From contig NZ_RCFQ01000010.1 in NCBI RefSeq assembly GCF_003665155.1, positions 24,079-88,078 on the forward strand: a stretch of DNA of 64,000 bases, in the 5' to 3' direction. The position numbers and the translations under genes are program-made. The DNA comes from Mariprofundus sp. EBB-1. GTDB taxonomy: Bacteria; Pseudomonadota; Zetaproteobacteria; Mariprofundales; Mariprofundaceae. This document shows positions 43,756-52,602 of this stretch, one piece after another. A model generated the notes under the pieces. The model saw only the letters and a program-made list of their open reading frames with translations, did no database searches and was not told where the DNA came from. Each line of letters opens with the position of its first letter. The stretch's first letter is position 1.

Positions 43756-45603
43756 ATGTATTTATTGACTCGTAAATGCCTTGCCAGCGTCACCCTTTGC
43801 CTAGCATTGGTTTTGCTATTTATTGCAGATGAAGTCATTGCCAATGAATCTCAACATGCACCCATCATTGAAATAAACAGCGCACAATTTATAGCTTCAA
43901 CGTCTAAGGCACCGCCATCGTTTGAAAATGCTGAAACGGTGTTGCTACCCCACAAATGGAATGCAACCGACTACTCCAGCGGCTGGTTTGAACTTACCTG
44001 GCAACAACAACGAAGCGACGAAAATCTATCAATATACCTGCCTCGATTAAACATGAATGCAACGGTTTATTTAAATGGTGAACTCATCGGCAACGGCGGC
44101 AGAACAGAGACTCCTGTTGCACGCCACTGGCATTCACCCATGTTTTTCATCTTGCCCGCCAGCTTGATCAAAGAGGGCATCAACAACATCCAAATCAGAA
44201 TCGTCACCTCCCAACCCGGCACCGTAGGGCTTCTTGATCACGTGCAGGTTGGGGCCTTGAATACCCTGCAAGATACCTACGAATATGCATACTTCTCCGG
44301 TTATGGAATCAATCTCGCAACTGTCTTTATATCATTTCTTGTAGGCATCATTATTTTCTTCCTCTGGTTGCTCAGAAGGGAAGGAGAATATCTTTGGTTC
44401 GCTATCGTCAACCTGGTTGCAGGATTTAGTTATCTGAACAATGTGATCGTTTCCATTCCTATTTCCACCTATCTTTGGGAGTGTGTCATGCAGATCTCCA
44501 TTGGTTGGATTCCTGCATTAATGGCCGTTTTCATCCACTTCCTAATCGGCCATCCATGGCCTCGAAGCGACAGGATTATCTGTGCACTGGGATTTGGATT
44601 TATACCTCTGATCTTTTTTGTTGAACCCCAATCCATTTTCCTTACGGCAAAGTTCTGGCATGGCATCGCTTTTATTGGCGGAGTTGCAGCACTGATTGAG
44701 CTTATCATTTATCTAAAGCGTGAAAAAAGTGGCGCACTCTACCTTGTATGGGGATGTATTCTCCTGATAAGTATATCCGGAGGTCATGATCTGATTACCG
44801 TTCATAGTGGAGTGTCTCAGCCTTGGCTCACCTATACACCCATCCTGATGACGATGGGTATTTTATCGCTGCTCGTGCATCGCTTTGCGATGAATTCAAG
44901 AGCACTGGAACATACAAACCTGACACTGGAAACGCGCATAGCAGAAGCCCAAAAGAAGATCGAAAGTGACATGCGTTTGATTGCAGATATGGAACGACAT
45001 CAGGCCATTCTACAAGAGCGATCTAGAATTTTTCGAGATTTACATGATGATTTAGGCGCAAAAATTTTATCGCTGGTATATAAAAGCGAGAACAATGAGC
45101 AAAGAACGCTTGCGCGTGAAGCAATGACTGAATTAAGAAAAATCATTGAAAGTGGTGATTCTGAAGAAATTCAATGCAAAAGCATGATGTTGATCTGGCG
45201 TAAAGATTGTGTCAAAAGAGCAATAGAGGCTGGTGTATCGATCTCTTGGCCAAGCTGGAATACTGCTACTGAGATCATTCTTAGTCCGGAGGTTGCCACT
45301 CAAGTTAGCTTTGTGTTGAGGGAGGCTATGACAAACGCCCTTAAATACCGCAGTGGAAAAAATATCTGTATTAGTATGAGATACAGCGATAGCTGTATGC
45401 TAATTTCGATCAAAAATGATGTGGACTCTGAATGCATCATTAGTGAATCCGGGCATGGCATCAAAAACATGAAAAAACGAATTGCATCACTTGGAGGGGT
45501 AATCAAATGGAAAATATATCGATCAAAAAAGTGCTGTGTTCTTTGGGCCATACCGTTGAATCATGATAAATCAATTGCAAGTAAACAAAGTATTACTGCT
45601 TGA
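43756..45603 (+). CDS. Sensor histidine kinase, 7TMR-DISM type
   Basis: A 615-residue membrane kinase. Signal-like helix at 6-24, then a periplasmic jelly-roll/DISM domain (about 35-170; ATVYLNGELIGNGGRTET resembles a carbohydrate-binding module), seven transmembrane helices (about 180-385), and a coiled coil. The kinase core is of the NarL-partner type: HisKA_3 with RDLHDDLGAK holding the phosphorylated His (about 431), and an HATPase with EAMTNALKYRSG and SGHGIKNMKKRI. It overlaps the response regulator gene by 41 bases. The signal is unknown; the DISM fold suggests a small sugar-like ligand. Confidence 0.9.
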   Translation: MYLLTRKCLASVTLCLALVLLFIADEVIANESQHAPIIEINSAQFIASTSKAPPSFENAETVLLPHKWNATDYSSGWFELTWQQQRSDENLSIYLPRLNMNATVYLNGELIGNGGRTETPVARHWHSPMFFILPASLIKEGINNIQIRIVTSQPGTVGLLDHVQVGALNTLQDTYEYAYFSGYGINLATVFISFLVGIIIFFLWLLRREGEYLWFAIVNLVAGFSYLNNVIVSIPISTYLWECVMQISIGWIPALMAVFIHFLIGHPWPRSDRIICALGFGFIPLIFFVEPQSIFLTAKFWHGIAFIGGVAALIELIIYLKREKSGALYLVWGCILLISISGGHDLITVHSGVSQPWLTYTPILMTMGILSLLVHRFAMNSRALEHTNLTLETRIAEAQKKIESDMRLIADMERHQAILQERSRIFRDLHDDLGAKILSLVYKSENNEQRTLAREAMTELRKIIESGDSEEIQCKSMMLIWRKDCVKRAIEAGVSISWPSWNTATEIILSPEVATQVSFVLREAMTNALKYRSGKNICISMRYSDSCMLISIKNDVDSECIISESGHGIKNMKKRIASLGGVIKWKIYRSKKCCVLWAIPLNHDKSIASKQSITA

Positions 45604-46219
45604 AGATCATCCTCACGCCCAGGAGTGGCTGAGTAATGCAATTATCTCGGCATTTGGTGAGGATGTTGACATTGATGTGACCGCCAGCGTTGAAAAAGCC
45701 AAGCAGATGCTCACGTCGAACATTTATGGGCTGGTAATTTCTGACCTTCATGTGCCAGACGGTTCAGGTATTGAGTTGGTGTTCAGCAGCAAACAAATCA
45801 ATAGTGCATGCCCATGCGTCATAGCCACGATATATGCAGATGATCAACATCTGTTTCCTTCGCTACAAGCAGGAGCAGATGGCTTTATCCTAAAAGATGA
45901 AGGGATAGAAGAGATTACTGACATGCTACGAGGCATTCTGGATGGAAAACCGCCAATTTCAGCGGAAATAGCTTCGCGAATGTTACAGCACTTCCATAAA
46001 GACCTTGGTCATAGTGATAATCCAGCCGTCGCATTAACACCGCGAGAAAAAGAAATTCTTCAGTATTTAGCCAAAGGGATGACAACGAAAGCGTGTGCTA
46101 AACTCATGGGTATTGGTTATTTCACAGCCTCTGAATATATTAAAAATGTTTACCGCAAGCTTGGTGTTCATTCCAGAGCAGAAGCTGCAATGGAAGCTGT
46201 AAGATTAGGAATGGCTTAG
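45563..46219 (+). CDS. NarL/FixJ-family response regulator
   Basis: A 218-residue DNA-binding regulator. Receiver: LLEDHPHAQEW, phosphoacceptor Asp in LVISDLHVPDG, IATIYAD, and the Lys in GFILKDEG. A LuxR-type helix-turn-helix follows at about 155-212 (LTPREKEILQYLAKGMTTKACAKLMG, YIKNVYRKLGVHSR). It is the partner of the overlapping DISM kinase. Candidate targets are the nearby promoters with the C/G-rich palindromes at 49149 and 50079; this is inference. Confidence 0.93.
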   Translation: MINQLQVNKVLLLEDHPHAQEWLSNAIISAFGEDVDIDVTASVEKAKQMLTSNIYGLVISDLHVPDGSGIELVFSSKQINSACPCVIATIYADDQHLFPSLQAGADGFILKDEGIEEITDMLRGILDGKPPISAEIASRMLQHFHKDLGHSDNPAVALTPREKEILQYLAKGMTTKACAKLMGIGYFTASEYIKNVYRKLGVHSRAEAAMEAVRLGMA

Positions 46220-46258
46220 CGCTGATCGCATTAAAATAATCACACCAGAGTGATCATA

Positions 46259-47503
46259 TTAGAAAAAAGTTGTTAGAAGCATATAGATATCAGTTACCTT
46301 GGGCATATTTCTTCCTTTGTATGTTTTCTGATATTCAAGCTTGGCGATTATCGGTAAAGGAATCACTTTCTGTTGCCAGGCTTCAATACCACTCCAGGAA
46401 ACAGAGGCCCGCCACTGATCCGCTTTTATATCAGTAAACGCTGACAAGGCTGCTGTATTTTGTCCTCGCGCTGACACAAAGCTATCTCTACTTTTTATAT
46501 AACGGTGCCATGTTCCGGCAGCTCGCCAGTTGCCAGTATGCACGCCCAACTCGACATCATATTCCCAAAAGTCGCCCAGATTGCGTGTTAGATTTTCCTT
46601 GCTCGCTGCAGTCGCCAGCAACTGTCCGGGAGCTGGAACGCGCTTCGTGACATGATCTTTGAATTGAATCGTGCGTTTTGTCATAACACGAACATCCAGT
46701 AGGTCTCCAAAATCATTGAAATATTCTAATTGTAATAGTGCATCATTACTTCCATCATCCAATGGAACATCAAACAAATTATCTGGATTGTCATTGTTTG
46801 CCAAACTCATACGCAAGCCCGATCCAGCAACCAAAGTCCCATAACTGCCAGAGTAGAAGCGCCACAACACTCCCATAATAAATTCGCCAAAACCACGTGT
46901 CTTCGTAGATGCTATTGGTTCATACGCATAGCCAAAGGCTGGGTTTGTGAGAATGACATTTATATCAGAAGCCGTCATGGGAGCCAGTGCTCCTGCCCCT
47001 ACAGGAGCGAATGGGAAATTCGCAGGCCCGATGGCAATCGCTGGATTAAACAACGGATTAAAACCTATATTGCCATTTCGCACAGAAAAACGTGTATCTG
47101 TCTTTGTTTCCCCATAATTAGAAATTATTCCAACCGTTAAATCTTTTGTAATACCATAGCCCAGTGTTAGTTGTGCCCTTTTCAGCCTTGTTGAAGCACT
47201 AAAACTGGTCGTGCCTAGTGAAGCACCCGGCCCAAAAAGAGTCAGGGCTGGAAATATGGCGTTGTCCAAACTGACAGCATTCAGTTCAGAGCCCAGTGCA
47301 TGAAGATTCCCGCTGTTATCATACCATTGATCGTAGGTGTTGCTCCGGCTTTCAAGTTGCACCACCCACCGCCCTTGCGGGGCAAGCGGTGCCAGCGCAT
47401 GCCGGGATGAACTAGCGAGAGGCTCAGCGAATGCTGAAGAAATTAATGCCAATGATACGCATTGAAGCAAGGCGAGAACGACAATATGAGTTCGACATTT
47501 CAT
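46259..47503 (-). CDS. Outer-membrane beta-barrel-like protein
   Basis: A 414-residue protein with a signal peptide (IVVLALLQCVSLALISSAFA) and mature N-terminus EPLASSS. The rest alternates aromatic and polar residues in probable amphipathic beta-strands (QLTLGYGITKDLTVGIISNYG, WRASVSWSGIEAWQQ), and the last residue is Phe (LLTTFF), the usual barrel signature recognised by BamA. The family is unknown to me; it resembles transporter or porin-like barrels of the FadL or DUF type in general texture only. It is convergent with the response regulator gene. Confidence 0.72.
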   Translation of the reverse strand: MKCRTHIVVLALLQCVSLALISSAFAEPLASSSRHALAPLAPQGRWVVQLESRSNTYDQWYDNSGNLHALGSELNAVSLDNAIFPALTLFGPGASLGTTSFSASTRLKRAQLTLGYGITKDLTVGIISNYGETKTDTRFSVRNGNIGFNPLFNPAIAIGPANFPFAPVGAGALAPMTASDINVILTNPAFGYAYEPIASTKTRGFGEFIMGVLWRFYSGSYGTLVAGSGLRMSLANNDNPDNLFDVPLDDGSNDALLQLEYFNDFGDLLDVRVMTKRTIQFKDHVTKRVPAPGQLLATAASKENLTRNLGDFWEYDVELGVHTGNWRAAGTWHRYIKSRDSFVSARGQNTAALSAFTDIKADQWRASVSWSGIEAWQQKVIPLPIIAKLEYQKTYKGRNMPKVTDIYMLLTTFF

Positions 47504-47898
47504 TTAACACCTCTCCCCATCGACCCCGGGGTATCCATTCATATCACTGAATACTCAATAACACTCTGACACGCTTACTATTTTGGTGTCACTATATATC
47601 CAATGCAAATTGTCTCATGAGATCGGAGGGGAAAATCATCAAGTCTCAATGCCTAACATCCAGTTTAAGAAAACAGAGTACCCCGGGATGTTGCAAAGTG
47701 AAGATAATTTTCATTGTAGAGAATGAGCAGTACATTATGCCCCTCTCTGAGCGGCTCATTTCTTCTATTGTTCTAAACACTGGAATCCGCAAAGCCCTTG
47801 CGCTAAAGCAACCCTCAAAGCGCTGAATAGCCAATTTGACCGCTTTTGTGCCCCCTGCCTCTGCATATCAACACAAACAGTATGAGACCTAAACAAAA
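47504..47898. other. Long intergenic region, nothing recognised
   Basis: About 395 bases upstream of the barrel gene. It contains GACCCCGGGGTATCC at 47523-47537 and a few short frames without good start sites. I see no RNA gene. Confidence 0.4.
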
Positions 47899-47931
47899 AA
47901 GAAGGCGACCGATAAATCGGTCGCCTTCTTC
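47899..47931 (-). terminator. Terminator downstream of the 48016 lipoprotein gene
   Basis: A 13-bp perfect stem GAAGGCGACCGAT/ATCGGTCGCCTTC with a two-base loop; on the minus strand it is followed by TTTTTTGTT. It probably ends the transcript of the minus-strand gene whose stop is ~85 bases upstream. Confidence 0.83.
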
Positions 47932-48015
47932 TTAAACATGCTTTAAAACAACATGAAATGAAACCGTCTAAATCCATCCACAAACGTGATAATGGACGGA
48001 CTTAGACGAAATCTA

Positions 48016-49089
48016 TTAATATGTTAATGTACCATTGACTGTAACTGTTGTTGCAATCGCAGTATTGGCAGGCAATTGCGTCATTCCTGGAAGCTGAACA
48101 TTGGTAAACGTTGCTGTTCTGGCCTTCTGGTCGACTACAAGACCAGCAGTTGCCTGCGCGGTTGCACCCCAATTGAAGTACGTAGTTGGGGGAATACCAC
48201 CGGTCGAATAAGCCAGTGAAGCCCCTGGAAATAGATTCGCAGCTACACCCGGATGTGCCAGCACCACGGTAACAGATAGTGTCTTTCCAGCCACTGCATC
48301 TATAAATGTCCATACCACATCGGTAGAGAAAACATTATTGGTATAAACAGCAGCCGTGAAATTCACATTTGCAGGAAGCATAGGGTCACCGGCAATCGTT
48401 AATGTACCACCACCGGCACCTGCTGCGGCACCACCCGCGATATTAATACCGGCAATACTTATCTTTGCATTGAATACGAACGGTTTAGCGTTGATCTTAA
48501 TGCCAATACCAGTTCCAGGGGTAACAGTGACTTGCATGGTATCCATCATGCCATCAATACCGGTGCCGTTGGCAGAAAAAGCAGTTGTAAAAAAGTCATA
48601 TGTCGTTGGATCAAGGCCCGCAGCTGTTATTTGCGTCGTGAAATTGGCATTCACCGCTTTTTGCGCATTCAAAATAGTCGCCGCAGTGATACCTGTACCG
48701 TTCCATGCGGCATACAGCGTCGCCAGATCAACACTCCCTCCGGCTAAAAACATGGCCATATTGGTTAGAGGCGTAAGGTTCACTGTTTGAGTGACGGAAC
48801 TCGCATAGGAGTAAAGTGCAGGAGCACCATTAGCCGGCACAACCTTAATCATAAAGGGAGGTGTCATTCCTGTAGCATTCAGAGCAAAACTACCATTTAC
48901 TCCTGTAGCGATATTAATTTCTGTTCCTTTTGCATCCCTGACATATACAAAGCCAGCAATCGGGGCTCCTGTAGCGGTTGTACCTGTTAAGGTAGTCAGC
49001 CCTGTTGAAGCGCCTCCTCCACCACAAGAAACGACCAAAGCTGATACCACCAATAGCAGTAGATATTGTTTTATCATTGAATTATTCAC
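48016..49089 (-). CDS. Lipoprotein with Ig-like/carboxypeptidase-regulatory-like repeats
   Basis: A 357-residue predicted lipoprotein (LLLVVSALVVSC-GGGG lipobox). Right after the Cys is a Gly/Thr-rich stretch, then GAPIAGFVYVRDAKGTEINIATGVNGSF, a pattern typical of carboxypeptidase-regulatory-like or Ig-like beta domains. A glycine-rich loop (IAGGAAAGAGGGTLTIAG) divides the middle. It is very rich in Thr, Ala, Asn and Gly and poor in charge, as for surface-exposed proteins. Start: GTG at 49089, five bases after AGGAG; ATG at 49077 would be too far. Function unknown. Confidence 0.72.
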   Translation of the reverse strand: MNNSMIKQYLLLLVVSALVVSCGGGGASTGLTTLTGTTATGAPIAGFVYVRDAKGTEINIATGVNGSFALNATGMTPPFMIKVVPANGAPALYSYASSVTQTVNLTPLTNMAMFLAGGSVDLATLYAAWNGTGITAATILNAQKAVNANFTTQITAAGLDPTTYDFFTTAFSANGTGIDGMMDTMQVTVTPGTGIGIKINAKPFVFNAKISIAGINIAGGAAAGAGGGTLTIAGDPMLPANVNFTAAVYTNNVFSTDVVWTFIDAVAGKTLSVTVVLAHPGVAANLFPGASLAYSTGGIPPTTYFNWGATAQATAGLVVDQKARTATFTNVQLPGMTQLPANTAIATTVTVNGTLTY

Positions 49090-49148
49090 ACGCACTCCTT
49101 TTGAACGAACAAGTGCGCAAACAATATCATCCTATTTTAACTGCACAT

Positions 49149-49165
49149 CCCCTCGATCAGGGGGG
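49149..49165 (-). promoter_or_regulatory. C/G-rich palindrome upstream of lipoprotein gene
   Basis: On the minus strand, CCCCCCTGATCGAGGGG, 59 bases before the GTG at 49089. It matches the element at 50079 (CCCCCCTATTCGAGGGG) in arms, orientation to the gene, and partly in the sequence that follows (TGCA-TT). It may be an activator site. Confidence 0.4.
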
Positions 49166-49223
49166 AGGGACTCTTTTTTCTCCAGCATCCCGGCCTAGTA
49201 AGGTGCGAGAGATCAATTTGATC

Positions 49224-49970
49224 TTAGTAAGGTTTTTTACCCCTCCAGTTACCTGGAGGATCATAATTACAAACCCACACTTCAGTGTGATCACATTTAG
49301 CCATTCCACAGCCCACCTTCCGGCTATTTCTCCATACTACCTGCGTATAATGACCACAGGCACCACTGCAACTATTCGTGTTATAATCATAATACTGAAT
49401 CTCGTCATACCACATGCCGACAACACGCTCCGGCTCCATCTCCATGCCTTCGGCCCAAGCAATATTTTCACCGTATTTGCGTTGTTTATCTGTGCCGCGT
49501 CGATGCTTCATTTTGCAATCATTCTGCTGCTGCAACTGATTCGCCCATGTCTGAGCATATGCAGCGATATCCTCATCCCAGATCAGATCGGGAAGCCCGC
49601 CCCCTGTGACGCTGCGTTTTTTATTGTGCGCATCAGTAATGCCGCGCAACACTCCAGGCTCCTTGCCAACAATGATGACAGGTTCGGCCCGGTTTCGTTT
49701 AGCCGGATTGATAATACTGCGTCCTTTTTTATCAAACACCGACGCTGGATCAATACTCGTGCCATTGACGATCACAGTATTACCGGAAGATCCCCATTGC
49801 GATGATAGTTTACTGACTCTTATTTCCTGCCCATCCATATCGTAATAGACCCATTTCTTGGCCAGATATTCATACACTGTGTCTGTTGATTGCCTGTCAT
49901 AAGCCTCGGCAGTCGCAGATAAACAGAAAACGACAGCCATGAACAACATGCATATTTTCACTATTCTCAT
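49224..49970 (-). CDS. Secreted CAP/SCP-domain protein
   Basis: A 248-residue protein with a signal peptide (ICMLFMAVVFCLSATAEA). The C-terminal 150 residues are a CAP (SCP/PR-1) domain: GITDAHNKKR with a cavity His, KYGENIAWAEG with the Glu, CGHYTQVVWRNSRKVGCG (CAP signature), and VCNYDPPGNW. Several Cys (CSGACG, CGMAKC, VWVC) suggest disulfides. Residues 25-95 resemble an added N-terminal domain (EYLAKKWVYYDMDGQEIRV). This eukaryote-like disulfide-rich form is less common in bacteria. The ATG at 49970 follows GGAGGT. Function unknown. Confidence 0.9.
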   Translation of the reverse strand: MRIVKICMLFMAVVFCLSATAEAYDRQSTDTVYEYLAKKWVYYDMDGQEIRVSKLSSQWGSSGNTVIVNGTSIDPASVFDKKGRSIINPAKRNRAEPVIIVGKEPGVLRGITDAHNKKRSVTGGGLPDLIWDEDIAAYAQTWANQLQQQNDCKMKHRRGTDKQRKYGENIAWAEGMEMEPERVVGMWYDEIQYYDYNTNSCSGACGHYTQVVWRNSRKVGCGMAKCDHTEVWVCNYDPPGNWRGKKPY

Positions 49971-50078
49971 ACACACCTCCAGAGCAAAACAATTATTGGA
50001 TATGATTTACCTGTACTGACTGAAATAATTATTTTGTACACCATCGCCATACATAACCACGCTTCATTTTCTCAATCA

Positions 50079-50097
50079 CCCCCCCTATTCGAGGGGG
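50079..50097 (+). promoter_or_regulatory. C/G-rich palindrome upstream of divergent genes
   Basis: CCCCCCCTATTCGAGGGGG, 93 bases before the ATG at 50191 and in the gap shared with the divergent CAP-protein gene. It resembles the 49149 element, so these units may be co-regulated. Confidence 0.4.
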
Positions 50098-50190
50098 TGC
50101 ATTTCAAGTCAACAGAGACATACTCAGCCCTGACACTTTTCAAAGTAGCTCGTCTGTTGTTCTAACGCAAATCATAAAAAGGAGAAATTT

Positions 50191-51165
50191 ATGCGCCTGG
50201 TTATTCTTACATCGATAATACTTGCTCTTTCCGCTTGTGCCGGGGCCAAGCAAGCGAATGATGTCGCCCCTACGGTAGAAAAAGGCGGTCTGCTCGGCCT
50301 CTCTACAGTCAGCGACATCGAACTTAAAGGCAAAGAAGCCGTTAAAGGAGAGGTTAATGTTGCAGTACCTTACTTCAAAGTAGCCTTTTATACCGAGCAA
50401 ACGCCAGGTGGCTATACAAACGGTTCCGGCGACAAACACATCATTCACTCAACGCTGGTTGGTGTTGATTCTGCACTGCTACAGAAAGTAACTGATCAGG
50501 CATATGCAAATTTTGTAAGCCAGTTGAAACAGAAAGGTTTTAATGTACTACCAACATCTGCGCTGAACCGCTCCAAAACATACAGCGCCATCAAACAGAC
50601 CAATACGCAATATAAAGATGAGGCTCTGTTTGGCCCTGATGCCATTTATGTTACCCCAAGCGGAATGCGCGTATCCGATGCAAGCATCACGCGTATGATC
50701 GAAACCAATAAGATCATGAAAGAACTCAACACCTCTGTCATGGATGTAACACTATATGTCAGCTACCTGAGCCAGTCATTCAACAAAGCCGCTGGCTTCG
50801 TGGTCACCTCTATCAATGTTGGCCAAACCACCACGGTGACTCCCGGATCAATGATGACTTTTTACGGCTTAGAAGCATCTAAATGCAACGGTTATTGCCC
50901 CAACACCGTCGCATACGCCACACTTGGTCAGCCGGTATTTGATACTGAAAAAGTTGGCGTACTCAAGAATGTCACCTCCTCAACTGACAAAGCTGGCGAT
51001 GTGGCATTGACTGCACTTTCATGGATGACGAAGAGTGGCACTAAAATACATAACACAGATCGCTTTGAACTCACTGCCGATCCGAATAAATACGCAAAGG
51101 TTGTAACCGGTGTCATCAGCAAAGCGACTGACAAACTGGTTTCGGCACTGGCAGCCAACCGGTAA
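50191..51165 (+). CDS. Hypothetical lipoprotein
   Basis: A 324-residue predicted lipoprotein: MRLVILTSIILALSAC with lipobox LSAC and mature Cys at 16. After a short polar linker comes a mixed alpha/beta domain with no motif I recognise (VNVAVPYFKVAFYTEQTPGG..., LNTSVMDVTLYVSYLSQSFN). Lone Cys residues CNGYC at about 232-236 could form a disulfide. AAAAAGGAG stands before the ATG. A terminator follows. Divergent to the CAP gene and preceded by the palindrome at 50079. Confidence 0.75.
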   Translation: MRLVILTSIILALSACAGAKQANDVAPTVEKGGLLGLSTVSDIELKGKEAVKGEVNVAVPYFKVAFYTEQTPGGYTNGSGDKHIIHSTLVGVDSALLQKVTDQAYANFVSQLKQKGFNVLPTSALNRSKTYSAIKQTNTQYKDEALFGPDAIYVTPSGMRVSDASITRMIETNKIMKELNTSVMDVTLYVSYLSQSFNKAAGFVVTSINVGQTTTVTPGSMMTFYGLEASKCNGYCPNTVAYATLGQPVFDTEKVGVLKNVTSSTDKAGDVALTALSWMTKSGTKIHNTDRFELTADPNKYAKVVTGVISKATDKLVSALAANR

Positions 51166-51182
51166 TTCATTACCCCGCCAAT

Positions 51183-51211
51183 GTGGAGCCACGGCTTACC
51201 GTGGCTCCATT
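51183..51211 (+). terminator. Terminator after lipoprotein gene
   Basis: GGAGCCACGG-CTTA-CCGTGGCTCC followed by ATTTATT, 17 bases after the stop of the 50191 gene. The remaining 420 bases to the SRP RNA contain no recognised gene. Confidence 0.83.
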
Positions 51212-51630
51212 TATTGATAGATGCATGTTCAGCGCTATCTGGCTCCAGAATAAGCAGCTGTAATTTTATACATGCTAACCATGCCTGCTTAAAAAGCGTT
51301 TCATTCTTAAACAAACCCCGCCACCTCTACTGATGACAAAGTAAACGCTTATTAATCACTATTATTCAGTTCGGCTTCCGATCATTCCTATCTTTATTTG
51401 ACCCATCCACCAGAAGGCCAAACGCACATTTATTCAAAGGCTAACTTTCAACTGGCATGCCGGGAGTGTATGCGCTAAGTTTCGGGAAATTCTTGATAAC
51501 GATTCTTGGCAACAAGTGACTTACAAGGAATGCTTGGTGTACAGATGATCGTAGCACCGCCAGTTTACAATGGTTCTGAGCATATATCTCAAACCATGAT
51601 ACCCGTTTCCACCCGAGTGGAACCCAAGTA

Positions 51631-51738
51631 TCGCCCAGGTCGGGCCCCGCACGGCGGACCCCTGTGAACCCCGTCAGATCCGGAAGGAAGCAGCGGCAGC
51701 AGGACGAAGCGCGTTGCGGATCTGTCCGGCCTGGGTGG
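51631..51738 (+). ncRNA. ffs: Signal recognition particle RNA, small (4.5S) type
   Basis: About 108 bases. The universally conserved tip GTCAGATCCGGAAGGAAGCAGC (51673-51694 region) that binds Ffh is plain, with the paired ends GCCCAGG (51633-51639) and CCTGGGT (51730-51736) closing the hairpin. Exact ends are approximate to a few bases. It targets ribosomes making membrane and exported proteins with Ffh. Confidence 0.93.
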
Positions 51739-51870
51739 TGCATTTTCCCCACACCTTTAAATAAGCGCTTATTGTTCTGTGAATATCCAGAATGCCTATC
51801 CGCTCATTCATCATTTGTGTGGCCGCCTGAAAAAACACTACCGGCATCATCACACAAGCAAGCCAACGCA

Positions 51871-51894
51871 AAAAAGGAGTCCGAAGACTCCTTT
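51871..51894 (-). terminator. Terminator of ydbH-ynbE-ydbL operon
   Basis: On the minus strand AAAGGAGTC-TTCG-GACTCCTTT followed by TTTGCG, with a stable TTCG loop, 70 bases after the ydbL-like stop. Confidence 0.82.
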
Positions 51895-51962
51895 CATACA
51901 ATAATACTCCGGCATAATCAGTAGCTGTTTATCCAACCAAGACAGACGGCCTCTGCAGCCTG

Positions 51963-52313
51963 TTACTTTTTCACCCAGCCACCTGATGATTGGATATATT
52001 GTCCCGGCGGTGTTTTATTGATCGCTTTTTTAGCCGCCATCTGCTCAACAGCCTGCAGAGAAGTGCCATTCTTACTGGCAATACGCTGATACACTGCCCG
52101 GCGCTTCTGATTGATATCCTGAACCATGGCGCGAACATCAGCAGGAGCTGAAGAAACCACGCCAAGATAACCATTAAGCTGCTCGCCAATCTGTCCGGCA
52201 GCTTTGGCTGAACGAATATCGGCTGACCATGCACTGCTTGCTCCGGCCACGATCATGGTAAGGCTTACAGCCAACACGGCCATGAAACGAAATAGATTCT
52301 GTTTAATTTGCAT
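51963..52313 (-). CDS. ydbL: YdbL-family periplasmic protein (DUF1318)
   Basis: A 116-residue exported protein: signal peptide ending SSAWSA, then DIRSAKAAGQIGEQLNGYLG, the recognisable YdbL core, and a C-terminal ATxR-like helix (DINQKRRAVYQRIASKNG). It is the last gene of ydbH-ynbE-ydbL. In E. coli YdbL is reported to act with YnbE and YdbH in the envelope bridge. Start at 52313 has AGGGG about seven bases upstream. Confidence 0.88.
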   Translation of the reverse strand: MQIKQNLFRFMAVLAVSLTMIVAGASSAWSADIRSAKAAGQIGEQLNGYLGVVSSAPADVRAMVQDINQKRRAVYQRIASKNGTSLQAVEQMAAKKAINKTPPGQYIQSSGGWVKK

Positions 52314-52326
52314 ATCCATACCCCTT

Positions 52327-52530
52327 CTAGAACAAGCCACTGTCTTCAGACAAAACGTTTTCCAACGCTTTATCAACTTTGACACTGATTTCATGCTCAA
52401 TTTTAATATTCATATTGATAGTAATAGGTTTATCTGATGGTGCGATTGTGACTGTCGGACTACACGCAACGAGCACGCAGGGAAGCATTGCCAACATTAG
52501 GGTCATACGGAGATTTCTTTGCATATTCAT
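52327..52530 (-). CDS. ynbE: YnbE-family outer-membrane lipoprotein
   Basis: A 67-residue lipoprotein with lipobox LVAC and a short mature part dominated by ITINMNIKIEHEISVKVD, matching YnbE closely. It is thought to stack onto YdbH as beta-strands and join it to the outer membrane. GAGGT precedes the start. It lies between ydbH and ydbL. Confidence 0.9.
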   Translation of the reverse strand: MNMQRNLRMTLMLAMLPCVLVACSPTVTIAPSDKPITINMNIKIEHEISVKVDKALENVLSEDSGLF

Positions 52531-52602
52531 TTACCTCACGGTGTAACAACGACTACAGTGTAAGAGCATAGAATCTGCATGCCCGGATGTCTATATGAAT
52601 AG

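Noticed and set aside
47523..47537. Third copy of the C/G palindrome (GACCCCGGGGTATCC)
   Set aside because: It lacks the TCGA centre in register and lies at the ribosome-binding site of the barrel gene; similarity is compositional.
47617..47826. 69-codon plus-strand frame upstream of the barrel gene
   Set aside because: No good start context, odd composition and no neighbour coupling.
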